In this document: positions 17,676 to 26,715 of the stretch, in pieces
How positions within the stretch are numbered: position 1 is the stretch's first letter
How the letters are laid out: each line of letters starts with the position of its first letter
NCBI RefSeq assembly: GCF_014203365.1
Contig: NZ_JACHIS010000001.1
Span: 3,472,001-3,536,000, forward strand
Source of the DNA: Actinoalloteichus hymeniacidonis
Lineage (GTDB): Bacteria; Actinomycetota; Actinomycetes; Mycobacteriales; Pseudonocardiaceae
Reading direction: 5' to 3'
DNA: 64,000 bases
Program-made: the position numbers and the translations under genes
Notes under the pieces: generated by a model
Database searches by the model: none
What the model was told of the DNA's origin: nothing
What the model saw: only the letters and a program-made list of their open reading frames with translations

Positions 17676-18545
17676 ATGGAGATCACCAGTCGCGCTGCGT
17701 GGGGCGCGCGTTATCCGGATGGCTTCCGGAGTGCACCACTACCCGCGCAGGAGGTCTATCTACACCACTCCGTGACCACGGGGAGCGGCGCCGGGGCGGT
17801 GCGCACGCTGGAGGACATCGGCCAGCAGCGCTTCGGCGGTGGGATCAGCTACACCTTCGTGATCGACTCGACCGGCACGATCTACCAGGGTCACAGCGTC
17901 GGCCGTCAGGGCGCGCACACCGGCGGGCGCAACGACATCTCGCGCGCGATCTGCCTCATCGGCAATTACGAGACGCAGCAGATGACCGATGCCCAGATCC
18001 GGGCCGTGGCCTGGCTGCTGCGCGAGGGTCATGCCAAGGGCTGGTGGCGCAGCAATCAACTGACCGGTGGGCATCGCGACGCACCCGGCGCCTCCACGGC
18101 CTGCCCCGGAGCCAACGCGCAATCCCGGATCGGCGAGATCAACCGCCTGGCAGCCTCAGACGACGATTTGGAGGACGACATGACTCCCGATGAGCGCAAC
18201 GCCCTGTTCGAGGTGCGCGACACGCTGCGCAGGGGCGAGAGCAACTCGCACCCGCCGGGTCAGATCTGGTTGGCACTCGACGAGCTGCGCAGCCGGATGT
18301 CCCGGTTGTACCAGGACCTCACGCCGGGCAAGGCGAACCAGAAGCTGCCCGGCGACACCTACCTGCAGCTGATCGCGCTGCGCAAGCAGGTCGACGTCCT
18401 CACCACGATGGTGGCCGAGCTCGCCGAGGCGAAGGGCGGCGTCGACGCGGGGGAACTGACGGCGCAGATTCGCAAGGCGCTCGCCGAGGACGAGGCGATC
18501 GCGGCGGCCGACGCCTCGACGCCCGAGGGCAACACCACCGCCTGA
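17676..18545 (+). CDS. N-acetylmuramoyl-L-alanine amidase, PGRP/amidase-2 type, endolysin-like
   Basis: A 289-residue protein with an N-terminal amidase domain. The zinc ligands are visible as H in VYLHHSVT (about residue 31), H in TGGHRDAPG (about 132) and C in STACPGAN (about 143). GGGISYTFVID and the GSVGRQGAHTGGRN-type turn complete the domain. Residues 170-289 form a helical, charged tail unlike secreted cell-wall hydrolases. No signal peptide is present. This layout is common in phage endolysins and prophage-derived lysins. A strong GAGGAGG site fixes the ATG. No holin or other phage gene is adjacent. Confidence 0.88.
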   Translation: MEITSRAAWGARYPDGFRSAPLPAQEVYLHHSVTTGSGAGAVRTLEDIGQQRFGGGISYTFVIDSTGTIYQGHSVGRQGAHTGGRNDISRAICLIGNYETQQMTDAQIRAVAWLLREGHAKGWWRSNQLTGGHRDAPGASTACPGANAQSRIGEINRLAASDDDLEDDMTPDERNALFEVRDTLRRGESNSHPPGQIWLALDELRSRMSRLYQDLTPGKANQKLPGDTYLQLIALRKQVDVLTTMVAELAEAKGGVDAGELTAQIRKALAEDEAIAAADASTPEGNTTA

Positions 18546-18572
18546 TCGACGGAGGTCCGTCCGCGCGGCCGG

Positions 18573-19121
18573 TCACTCGCGGTGGGTGCGCGGTCCGTCC
18601 GGCTGCGCGGGCGGGGCGACACAGTCCTGCAGCGGCGCCGAGTCGGGAGAACAGTCCGCCGGAACGGTGTCGCATTCGAGTCGGCGGGCGCCGGGCCCCT
18701 CGGCCGCCAGCCGGTCGTGCGGATTGGACAGCACACAGGTGTCCAGCGACAGGCAACCACAGCCGATGCAGTCGCTGAGGTCGTCGCGAAGTCGGACGAG
18801 TTGGGTGATCCGCTGATCCAGCTCGGTGCGCCAGGTGGTGGACAGCGTCTCCCAGTCGGCCCTGGTCGGGGTCCGTTCGTCGGGGAGGCCGCGCAGGGCC
18901 TCCCCGATGGCGGCCAGCGGGATGCCGACCCGCTGCGAGACGCGGATGAAGGCGACGCGCCGGAGGCTGTCCCGGCGGTATCGACGTTGGTTGCCGGACG
19001 TCCGTCTGCTGGAGAGCAGGCCCTGCCGTTCGTAGAAGTGCAGGGCGGACACGGCCACGCCGCTGCGAGCGGCGAGCTGACCGACGGTGAGCTCTTTCGC
19101 GTTCCACGCGGGCATGGTCAT
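18573..19121 (-). CDS. soxR: SoxR, redox-sensing MerR-family activator
   Basis: A 182-residue regulator. A MerR winged helix ([26 protein letters not shown], residues 11-36) and a dimerisation helix lead to the [2Fe-2S] motif [12 protein letters not shown], with Cys118, 121, 123 and 129. SoxR senses redox-cycling compounds through cluster oxidation. In actinomycetes it commonly responds to endogenous quinone-like metabolites. The C-terminal tail beyond residue 135 is longer than in enteric SoxR and contains two further cysteines. No likely target gene is adjacent. An inverted repeat directly upstream suggests self-control. Confidence 0.95.
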   Translation of the reverse strand: MTMPAWNAKELTVGQLAARSGVAVSALHFYERQGLLSSRRTSGNQRRYRRDSLRRVAFIRVSQRVGIPLAAIGEALRGLPDERTPTRADWETLSTTWRTELDQRITQLVRLRDDLSDCIGCGCLSLDTCVLSNPHDRLAAEGPGARRLECDTVPADCSPDSAPLQDCVAPPAQPDGPRTHRE

Positions 19122-19132
19122 CGCAGGCCTCC

Positions 19133-19157
19133 TTGAACCTCAATGTTTATCTAGGTT
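19133..19157. promoter_or_regulatory. candidate SoxR/MerR operator
   Basis: An AACCT (19136-19140) and AGGTT (19153-19157) inverted repeat lies within a spacer length typical of MerR-family promoters, about 15 bases upstream of the soxR start. It is consistent with autoregulation, but it is not a perfect match to the enteric SoxR box. Confidence 0.45.
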
Positions 19158-19299
19158 AACCCCGTTCCCGACGAAGCGTTTCGACGGTCATCAATTTCAC
19201 TTACCACTGAAGCGATGAGGGCAAGAGAATTCCGAGGAGGGTCGCCCTGCGAAAGACGATCGCCCGGCGCATTCTTGTCGACATGAAAGCCGAGGTCCG

Positions 19300-20112
19300 A
19301 TGACCTACGCGGGCGCCGCTGCGGGCCGGAGTCGATTCCCCGACCGGATCGACCTGGACATCCCGAATGTGGCGCGGATGTACGACTACTACCTCGGCGG
19401 CGCGCACAACTTCGCCGCCGACCGGGAATTGGCCGAGAAGGCCATCGAGGTCCGTCCCGAGGTGATCACCAATGCCAGGGCGACCAGGGATTTCCTGCGC
19501 CGGGTGGTGAACTACGCCCTCACCAGGGGGATCCGGCAGTTCCTCGATCTCGGCACCGGCATCCCCAGCCGTGGGCACGTCCACGAGATCGCGCATCGAC
19601 AGCACCCGGAGACCAAGGTCTCCTACGTCGACCACGATCCGGTCGCGGTCGCCCATGCGGTCGCCATCCTGCGTGGCGTGGACAACACCACCGTCACGCT
19701 GGCCGACCTGCGCGATGTCGACGACGTACTCGAAAGAGCCACCAAGAACCTGGACCTGACCCAGCCAGTGGCCGTACTGGCGACCTCGGTACTGCACTTC
19801 GTGCTCGACACCGAGGCCGCAGCCGAGGCGGTGGCTCGATACTCCGAGGCCATCGCCCCCGACTCGCTGTTCGCACTGTCGCACTCCACGGCCATCGAGA
19901 TCCCCGATGAGGCCGAGGCGATCGCGAACCTCTACAAGGCGACCGCCACGCCGATCACCATGCGCAGCCCCGAGGTGTTGCGCAGCTGGCTGACCGAAGC
20001 GCACTTGGAACCCATCCTGCCCGGCATCGTCGACGTCACCCGATGGCGACCCGACACGCACCCGCTTCCCGAGCTCAGCTCGGTCTTCGGCGGGGTCGGG
20101 CTGCGCCGCTGA
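19300..20112 (+). CDS. SAM-dependent methyltransferase, DUF574 / Methyltransf_19 family
   Basis: A 270-residue protein with the family's N-terminal signature DLDIPNVARMYDYYLGGAHNFAADRE (residues 15-40). A SAM loop FLDLGTGIPSRGHVHEIA (about 80-97) and the acidic residue of SYVDHDPVAVAHA follow. The family is large in actinomycetes, often with tens of copies per genome, and its substrates are unknown. It is divergent from soxR and monocistronic. ATG 19300 matches the usual start. Confidence 0.92.
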   Translation: MTYAGAAAGRSRFPDRIDLDIPNVARMYDYYLGGAHNFAADRELAEKAIEVRPEVITNARATRDFLRRVVNYALTRGIRQFLDLGTGIPSRGHVHEIAHRQHPETKVSYVDHDPVAVAHAVAILRGVDNTTVTLADLRDVDDVLERATKNLDLTQPVAVLATSVLHFVLDTEAAAEAVARYSEAIAPDSLFALSHSTAIEIPDEAEAIANLYKATATPITMRSPEVLRSWLTEAHLEPILPGIVDVTRWRPDTHPLPELSSVFGGVGLRR

Positions 20113-20505
20113 CGATCCGATGGCGGACGGGGCCGACAGGACAGGACTCAAGCGGCGAAGCGCCCGAACCGCCCAGCAGGGCAGTCATCGAACGACGGCC
20201 GGACGCATCGACACCGCCTCGAATCGAGTTCGACGGCTATCGCACACCGCCCGCCACCTCGACAATCACCGTCAAGCCCCACTTCGGGGACTAATTTGTT
20301 CAGCCGTTCTCCTATTCGAAACATCTTGACCTGCTCGTCGCCAGCTGCCTACCCTACGACGGTAAGCGCTTTCCTAAGCAGTTCCCGCACTATGGCGCAG
20401 TGGCTTTACCGTCCATTCTCGACGTTTAATCAAGATCATTGAACGCGCTATCGATAATCCAGACGGTGAATCTCCAAGTCGCATGATCGAATCGAACGGA
20501 GGGTC
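20113..20505 (+). promoter_or_regulatory. 393-base control region of the NMT1-type importer operon
   Basis: No gene is recognised here. The region becomes AT-richer from about 20280, as expected for a promoter, and contains the LacI-like operator at 20361-20374. No thiamine-pyrophosphate riboswitch core (CUGAGA plus the conserved second half) was seen, so thiamine control is not supported. Confidence 0.5.
20361..20374. promoter_or_regulatory. LacI-family-like operator
   Basis: GGTAAGCGCTTTCC is a 14-base near-palindrome around the AAGCGCTT core, with one mismatched pair. It has the central CG step and A/T-flanked core typical of LacI/GalR operators. It lies about 130 bases upstream of the importer operon. 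No LacI-family gene is present in the window. Confidence 0.5.
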
Positions 20506-21381
20506 ATGACTGCGCAGAGCACCATCGACGATACGGACGCCACTCGGTCCGCGGTGAGCGGAGTCGCCGAACGCGGCAGGCCCGGTATCGGCGAGCGTCT
20601 GACGGCATTCCTCGATCAGGCTTGGCGACCGGTTGCGCTGTTAGCGGCGCTGTTCCTCGTCTGGTGGGCGGTCACGGCGGCCGAACTCGTGGAGCCCTAT
20701 CTGGTTCCCTCCCCCGGCGACACGCTCTCGGCGATCACCGAGCGGCCCGAGTACTTCATCGACAACACTCTGGTGACCACCTACGAGACCGTGCTCGGTT
20801 TCGTGATCGCCAGCATCGTCGGCGTACTGGCCGCTGTGGTGATGGTCTACTCCAGCACGATCGAGAAGACGCTGTATCCGCTGTTGTTGTTCGCACAGGT
20901 CATCCCCAAGATCGCCATCGCGCCGCTGTTCGTGGTGTGGCTCGGCTTCGGCCTGGAGCCCAAGGTGGTCGTCGCGGTGCTGATGGCGTTCTTCCCGGTG
21001 GTGATCGCAATGGTCACCGGGTTGAAGTCCATCGATCCGGAGATGCTGGAGCTGTCGGCGACGATGGGTGCGAGCCCGGCCCAGACCTTCTGGAAGATCC
21101 GGTTCCCCGCGTCGCTGCCGCAGCTGTTCTCCGGCCTCAAGATCGCCGCGACGATGGCCGTCACCGGTGCGGTGGTCGGCGAGTTCGTCGGCGCCAACGA
21201 AGGCCTGGGCTTCGTGATCCTGCAGGCCAACGGAAACCTCGACACACCGGTGCTCTTCGCGGGTCTACTCGTGATGTCACTACTGGGCGTCCTGCTGTTC
21301 GTGCTGGTCGAGGTAGCCGAGTACTTCCTGCTCCCCTGGCACGCCAGTCGACGCTCGACGGCCTCGGCCACCACGTTCTAG
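20506..21381 (+). CDS. ABC transporter permease, SsuC/TauC/ThiX-like
   Basis: A 291-residue permease with six membrane helices in a BPD_transp_1 fold. A membrane-entry helix is followed by LVEPYLVPSPGDTLSAI, typical of nitrate/sulfonate/taurine and pyrimidine-precursor importers. The EAA loop is ELSATMGASPAQTFWKIRFPASLP (about residues 182-205). It is the first gene of the importer, with the binding protein 40 bases downstream. Substrate choice rests with the binding protein. Confidence 0.92.
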   Translation: MTAQSTIDDTDATRSAVSGVAERGRPGIGERLTAFLDQAWRPVALLAALFLVWWAVTAAELVEPYLVPSPGDTLSAITERPEYFIDNTLVTTYETVLGFVIASIVGVLAAVVMVYSSTIEKTLYPLLLFAQVIPKIAIAPLFVVWLGFGLEPKVVVAVLMAFFPVVIAMVTGLKSIDPEMLELSATMGASPAQTFWKIRFPASLPQLFSGLKIAATMAVTGAVVGEFVGANEGLGFVILQANGNLDTPVLFAGLLVMSLLGVLLFVLVEVAEYFLLPWHASRRSTASATTF

Positions 21382-21421
21382 ACCCCATCCACACCTTCCG
21401 CCAGGATCAAGGAGGCTCCTC

Positions 21422-22441
21422 ATGAAGGTCAGCAGAGTCGTGGTTGGCGCCACGGTGATGGCGCTCGCCGCAGGCTGCGGTGGCACGGGCGGTGAGACCA
21501 CCACGAACGCCGACGGGGTCGAGCTCGACGTCGTCACCCTGACGCTGAACTGGTACCCCTATGGGGAGCACGCGCCGTTCTATCACGGCCTCGAACAGGG
21601 CGTCTTCGAGGAACACGGGATCGATCTGCGCATCCAGGCCGGGCAGGGCTCCCAGAAGACGGTGCAGGCCACCACCTCCGGGCAGACCGATTTCGGCTGG
21701 GCCGACACCCCCGCAGTCTTGGCGGGCGTCGCACAGGGACTCGACGTCACCAGCGTCGGAGTCTTCCTGCAGACCACTCCCTCCTCGGCGCAGTTCTTCA
21801 GCGACAAGGAGATCGAGAGCCCCGACGACCTCCGCGGCATGACCATCGCCAGCACGGCGGGCGACGCATTGAGCGCGACGTTCCCCGCGTTCCTGGAGAT
21901 CAACGGGATCGAGGCGGACGAGGTCGAGCTCCAGAACACCGACCCGGCGGGCAAGATGGCCGCGGTCATCTCCGGACAGACCGATGCGCTGCTGGGCTTC
22001 GCCACCGACCAGGGGCCGACCATGCAGGAGAGCGCGGATCGCGACGTGTCCTACCTGCGCTTCGCCGATCACGGCCTGAACTTCTTCAGCAACGGACTCA
22101 TCACCGCCTCGGACAACCTGACCGAGCGCGAGGACCTGGTCCGTCGGATGGTCACCGCTTCCAGTCAGGCATGGGCCCAGGCCGCCGAGGCCGATCCGGC
22201 CGAGGTCGTCGGCGCCATGAGCGACGCGGGCGAGCAGCTGCCCTCCCCCGAGGTCCTCACCGAGCAGTTCGAGGCGACCTTGGAACTGCTGCACACCGAG
22301 GCCACCGAGGGCATGCCCCCGGGCGTCAACACCGAGGAAGACTGGACCACCACCATCGAGATCTTCGCCGAGGCGGGCGTGATCGAGACGGCCGAGGAAC
22401 CCGCCGCCTATTGGGACGCGTCGTTCGCACCGGAGGGATGA
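21422..22441 (+). CDS. NMT1/THI5-type substrate-binding lipoprotein
   Basis: A 339-residue lipoprotein with lipobox LAAG-C19. The mature domain begins VTLTLNWYPYGEHAPFYHGLEQGVFEEHG, characteristic of the NMT1/THI5-like (SBP_bac_9-related) group. That group binds hydroxymethyl- or formylaminopyrimidine, riboflavin or aromatic heterocycles. The conserved GQTDFGWADTPAVLAGVAQG and GMTIASTAGDALSATFPAFLE segments line the cleft. The neighbouring NCS1-like permease also belongs to a nucleobase-transport family, so a pyrimidine-like ligand is a reasonable inference. Sulfonates remain possible. Confidence 0.88.
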   Translation: MKVSRVVVGATVMALAAGCGGTGGETTTNADGVELDVVTLTLNWYPYGEHAPFYHGLEQGVFEEHGIDLRIQAGQGSQKTVQATTSGQTDFGWADTPAVLAGVAQGLDVTSVGVFLQTTPSSAQFFSDKEIESPDDLRGMTIASTAGDALSATFPAFLEINGIEADEVELQNTDPAGKMAAVISGQTDALLGFATDQGPTMQESADRDVSYLRFADHGLNFFSNGLITASDNLTEREDLVRRMVTASSQAWAQAAEADPAEVVGAMSDAGEQLPSPEVLTEQFEATLELLHTEATEGMPPGVNTEEDWTTTIEIFAEAGVIETAEEPAAYWDASFAPEG

Positions 22442-22445
22442 CTCG

Positions 22446-23279
<834 letters not shown>

Positions 23280-23572
23280 GCACGTCCGAGGCACCACAGC
23301 GCAGGACCCGGTACCCGGGGGACGAGGGCGATTCGTCCACGCGGGTGTTCCGACGCGCCCGACCGGCGGCGGCCGCGGGTCCCGGCCCAGCCCTGCCCAG
23401 CCCTGCCGAAAAGGAGTAGGGCCCGGCCTCGCCCGGGCGACCGTCGAAGGGCCGGACATCCGCCCCGGCGTCGACGAGCGCTCGATAGGGCGGCGGGCGC
23501 CGATCAAGACCAGCCCAGACCCGCCGGAAACCGGGTGCGGTCGACGAGGAGATTCACGGGAGAGGACCGAAT

Positions 23573-24733
23573 ATGTCGAGCACGGCTGATCGACGCATCG
23601 GGATCGTGATGAACGGCGTCACCGGTCGAATGGGCTATCGGCAGCATCTGGTGCGGTCGATCCTGGCCATCCGGGCCGAGGGCGGACTGCTCCGCGCCGA
23701 CGGAACGCGACTGATCCCCGAGCCGATCCTGGTCGGTCGCAATGCCGCCAAGTTGGAGGCCATGGCGCGCGATCACGGCTTGGAGCGGTGGACCACCGAT
23801 CTCGACGCGGCCTTGGCCGAGCCCGATGCCGAGGTGTACTTCGACGCCCAGGTCACCAGTGGCCGGGCGGCCGCCATCACCGCCGCGATCGCGGCAGGCC
23901 TGCACATCTACACGGAGAAGCCGGTCGCCTCCGACCTGACCGACGCATTGACGCTGGCCCGGACCGCCCGGGATGCCGGGGTCAAGGCAGGCGTCGTCCA
24001 GGACAAGTTGTTCCTGCCCGGCCTCCGGAAATTGCATCGATTGGTCACCGGCGGCTATTTCGGTCGGATCCTGTCCGTGCGTGGGGAATTCGGTTACTGG
24101 GTCTTCGAGGGCGATTGGCAACCTGCACAGCGCCCGTCGTGGAATTACCGAGAGGAAGACGGCGGCGGCATCATCCTGGACATGTTCTGCCATTGGCGAT
24201 ATGTGTTGGAGGAGATCTTCGCACCGGTCAGGTCGGTGCAATGTCTCGGCGCAACCCATATCCCGCAACGCTTCGACGAAGCAGGCGAACCGTATGCGGC
24301 CACCGCCGACGACGCCGCCTACGGGACCTTCGAACTCGACGGCGGGATCGTCGCGCAGATCAACTCGTCCTGGACGACCCGGGTGTTCCGCGACGAACTG
24401 GTCGAGTTCCAGGTCGACGGCACCGAGGGCAGCGCGGTGGCGGGCCTGCGGCGATGCCGCGTCCAACACCGCTCGACCACTCCGAAACCGGTGTGGAACC
24501 CCGATCTGCCCGCCACCGAGGACTTCCGCGCAGGCTGGCAGGAGGTGCCGGACAACGCCGAGATGGACAACGGGTTCAAGACCCAGTGGGAGCTGTTCCT
24601 CCGGCACGTCGTGGACGACGAGCCCTTCCCGTGGGATCTGCTGGCGGGTGCCAAGGGCGTGCAGCTGGCCGAGTTGGGACTGCAGTCCTGGGCGGAGGGC
24701 CGCAGGCTGGCGGTCCCCGAGCTGACGTTATGA
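23573..24733 (+). CDS. Gfo/Idh/MocA-family oxidoreductase
   Basis: A 386-residue NAD(P)-dependent oxidoreductase. The N-terminal dinucleotide-binding region (GIVMNGVTGRMGYRQHLVRSI, residues 10-30) is followed by the family lysine motif LHIYTEKPVASDL (about residue 120) and a C-terminal beta-sheet domain. The variant GVTGRMG instead of the usual GxGxxG is worth noting. Homologues oxidise or reduce sugars, inositols and related polyols. It follows the importer after 293 bases and precedes the NCS1-like permease by 37, so it is probably in that pathway. The substrate is unknown. Confidence 0.88.
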   Translation: MSSTADRRIGIVMNGVTGRMGYRQHLVRSILAIRAEGGLLRADGTRLIPEPILVGRNAAKLEAMARDHGLERWTTDLDAALAEPDAEVYFDAQVTSGRAAAITAAIAAGLHIYTEKPVASDLTDALTLARTARDAGVKAGVVQDKLFLPGLRKLHRLVTGGYFGRILSVRGEFGYWVFEGDWQPAQRPSWNYREEDGGGIILDMFCHWRYVLEEIFAPVRSVQCLGATHIPQRFDEAGEPYAATADDAAYGTFELDGGIVAQINSSWTTRVFRDELVEFQVDGTEGSAVAGLRRCRVQHRSTTPKPVWNPDLPATEDFRAGWQEVPDNAEMDNGFKTQWELFLRHVVDDEPFPWDLLAGAKGVQLAELGLQSWAEGRRLAVPELTL

Positions 24734-24770
24734 CCCGGTCGAGGGCGCCGAGGTCGCCGGAGACTCTCCG

Positions 24771-25967
24771 GTGACCGCCGCAGCGGGCCCGGTGCCCACC
24801 GGACGTCGTTGGCCGTCGGCCGCGGGCGCCTGGCTGGGTATCGGCGCGGCACCGGGCGCCCTGGTACTCGGCGCCCAGGTCGCCCAGCGCAACGACGGAG
24901 CGCTACCGCTGGTGGTGCTGCTCGCGGGCGGCCTCGTGATGGCGGCCCTGCTGGCCGGACAGGGCATGCTCGGCCTGCTGCCACCTGCCGGGGAGAACTC
25001 CACGCTCTCCGCCGCCTCGGCCCGCTACCTGCCGCCGGTCGCCGATCACGCCGTCGCCCTGTTGATGACGTTGGCCATGATCGGTTGGTTCGGCTTCAAC
25101 GTCGGGCTCGGCGGCGCCGCTCTCGGCGCGTTGACCGGTCTGCCGGACTGGGCGGCGGCCATCGTGCTGGGCCTGCCGTTGTTAGGCGTGATCGTCGCAG
25201 GCGGTGGACGGTGGAACGGCCTGGCGATCGTGGCCACCTGTAGCGCGATCGTGTTGATCGGTCTGGTCGCACTGCGCACGGCGCCGTCGTCGGTCCCGGT
25301 CTCGTTGACCTCGGGCGGACCCAGGTCGATGGCGGTGGATCTGGCGGGTTTCCTCGGGTATGTGTCGGTGTTCGCGATGCGCGCCCCGGATTTCACCGTC
25401 GGTCTGCGTGGTCGCCGGGACCTGGCATGGTGTGTCGCCCTCCTCGTCGGTCCCGCTCTGGCGGCGGCGATCGTCGGCGCCGGGTTGAGTGCCAGCACCG
25501 GCTCCAGCGACGTGGTGGCGACACTGGCCGGTCCACAGGGGATGGCTGCGGCGAACCTGTTCCTCGCGGTCGCCGTGGTGGCACCGACTCTGGCGTGCAT
25601 CCATTCCGGATCGCTGGCGCTGGGACGGTTGGCCCGGCTGCCGCGCCTGCTGCTGCCGTGGGCCGTGGCGATTCCCGGCCTGGTCCTGGCCATGCTGCGG
25701 GTGGACCGGTTGATGGCCGATTGGTTGGTGCTGCTCGCGGCGGCAGTGCCCGCGCTGGTGGTCCCGATGGTGTGGGAGGCCGCACGACGGCGACGTGGTG
25801 GCGCCCCCGAACTGATCTCGACCTGGGCCTGGCTGCCCGCTGCGGTGATCGCGGTGCTCGGCACGCTGGCCGGCTACCCCGAGGCCGCGTTGGCGGGGCT
25901 GGGTCTGGCCGTCCTCGCCGCGATGTCGGCCCAGTGGTGGCGACGGCGGAAGGCCGGTGATCGATGA
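24771..25967 (+). CDS. NCS1-like (cytosine/purine permease-type) membrane transporter
   Basis: A 398-residue protein of about 12 helices. The pattern GAWLGIGAAPGALVLGAQVAQ near the start, the half-helix breaks GWFGFNVGLGG and FLGYVSVFAMRAPDFT, and a loop before helix 8 resemble the CodB / NCS1 nucleobase transporters, although similarity is distant. The start is a GTG at 24771. It may import or export a substrate or product of the oxidoreductase encoded 37 bases upstream. Confidence 0.7.
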   Translation: MTAAAGPVPTGRRWPSAAGAWLGIGAAPGALVLGAQVAQRNDGALPLVVLLAGGLVMAALLAGQGMLGLLPPAGENSTLSAASARYLPPVADHAVALLMTLAMIGWFGFNVGLGGAALGALTGLPDWAAAIVLGLPLLGVIVAGGGRWNGLAIVATCSAIVLIGLVALRTAPSSVPVSLTSGGPRSMAVDLAGFLGYVSVFAMRAPDFTVGLRGRRDLAWCVALLVGPALAAAIVGAGLSASTGSSDVVATLAGPQGMAAANLFLAVAVVAPTLACIHSGSLALGRLARLPRLLLPWAVAIPGLVLAMLRVDRLMADWLVLLAAAVPALVVPMVWEAARRRRGGAPELISTWAWLPAAVIAVLGTLAGYPEAALAGLGLAVLAAMSAQWWRRRKAGDR

Positions 25968-26715
25968 TCCGTTCGACGAGAAGCGACAATCGGCGCCGTT
26001 CGCACGCACCGGGCGACTAATGGGCTCGTCGTTTCAGAGCACCGCTTCCGCACTATTCTTGCTCCGCTTATCGAATCGATTCGACAAGCGGCTTATCGGA
26101 CTGCCCGGAGCGATATCGATGTCGATGACGCCCACTTCGGAACCCGCATCCCAATCCCAGCGAACCGGCCATTGACGCCACGAATTCGACGTGCTTTCAT
26201 CGATTGTGAAAGCATCGTAAGAGAATAAGTTATTCGGATGAATTAATGTCCGCCATTGGCGGGCGCGCGTTCGGCGGTCGACCTGAACGCGCTTTGCGGC
26301 CACTGCCTGCGGGTTATCGAGGAATCGCTGGCGTGAGGAATCGGCAACGACGCCGTTCGCACCTGGGGCAACGGCGATCGCGCTCGGATCGGCGACCAGG
26401 AGGACCGATGACGCCAGCGGGATCGGTGCGACCATTCCGAGGGGGACGACCAAGGTCGTCTCTCGACCACGGCACCGCCGCGCAGTCGCGAACACCGCCA
26501 CGAACAGCGGTGATCAGCACGTTCTCCCGCGACGGTCCATCCAGGACCGACAGCACGATCAACCCTTCGCACTCTCGCGAGGGCATCGAGGGCTGTCATG
26601 GCCACCCGGCCCGCGCCACGTTCGGCGAGACCACGTGTCCCCCGAGGACAGTCGCCGTCCCGTGCCGCGCCAATCCGCCGATCTCGATCCGACACCGTCT
26701 CGATCTGGGAGCACC
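25968..26715. other. 748-base region without a recognised gene
   Basis: Located between the permease gene and the large secreted protein gene. It includes a striking palindrome (26064-26091) and an AT-rich stretch at about 26200-26250. Open frames in it have no domain. The right part probably carries the promoter of the secreted protein. Confidence 0.5.
26064..26091. promoter_or_regulatory. 28-base near-perfect palindrome (operator or terminator)
   Basis: Arms CCGCTTATCGAATC and GATTCGACAAGCGG pair at 13 of 14 positions, centred on 26077/26078, 97 bases after the permease stop. GCTTATCG recurs directly after it. There is no U-tract. It could end the upstream operon or bind a dimeric regulator. 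Confidence 0.4.

Noticed and set aside
20113-20505. Thiamine-pyrophosphate riboswitch before the THI5-type importer
   Set aside because: The CUGAGA core and the conserved second half were not found.
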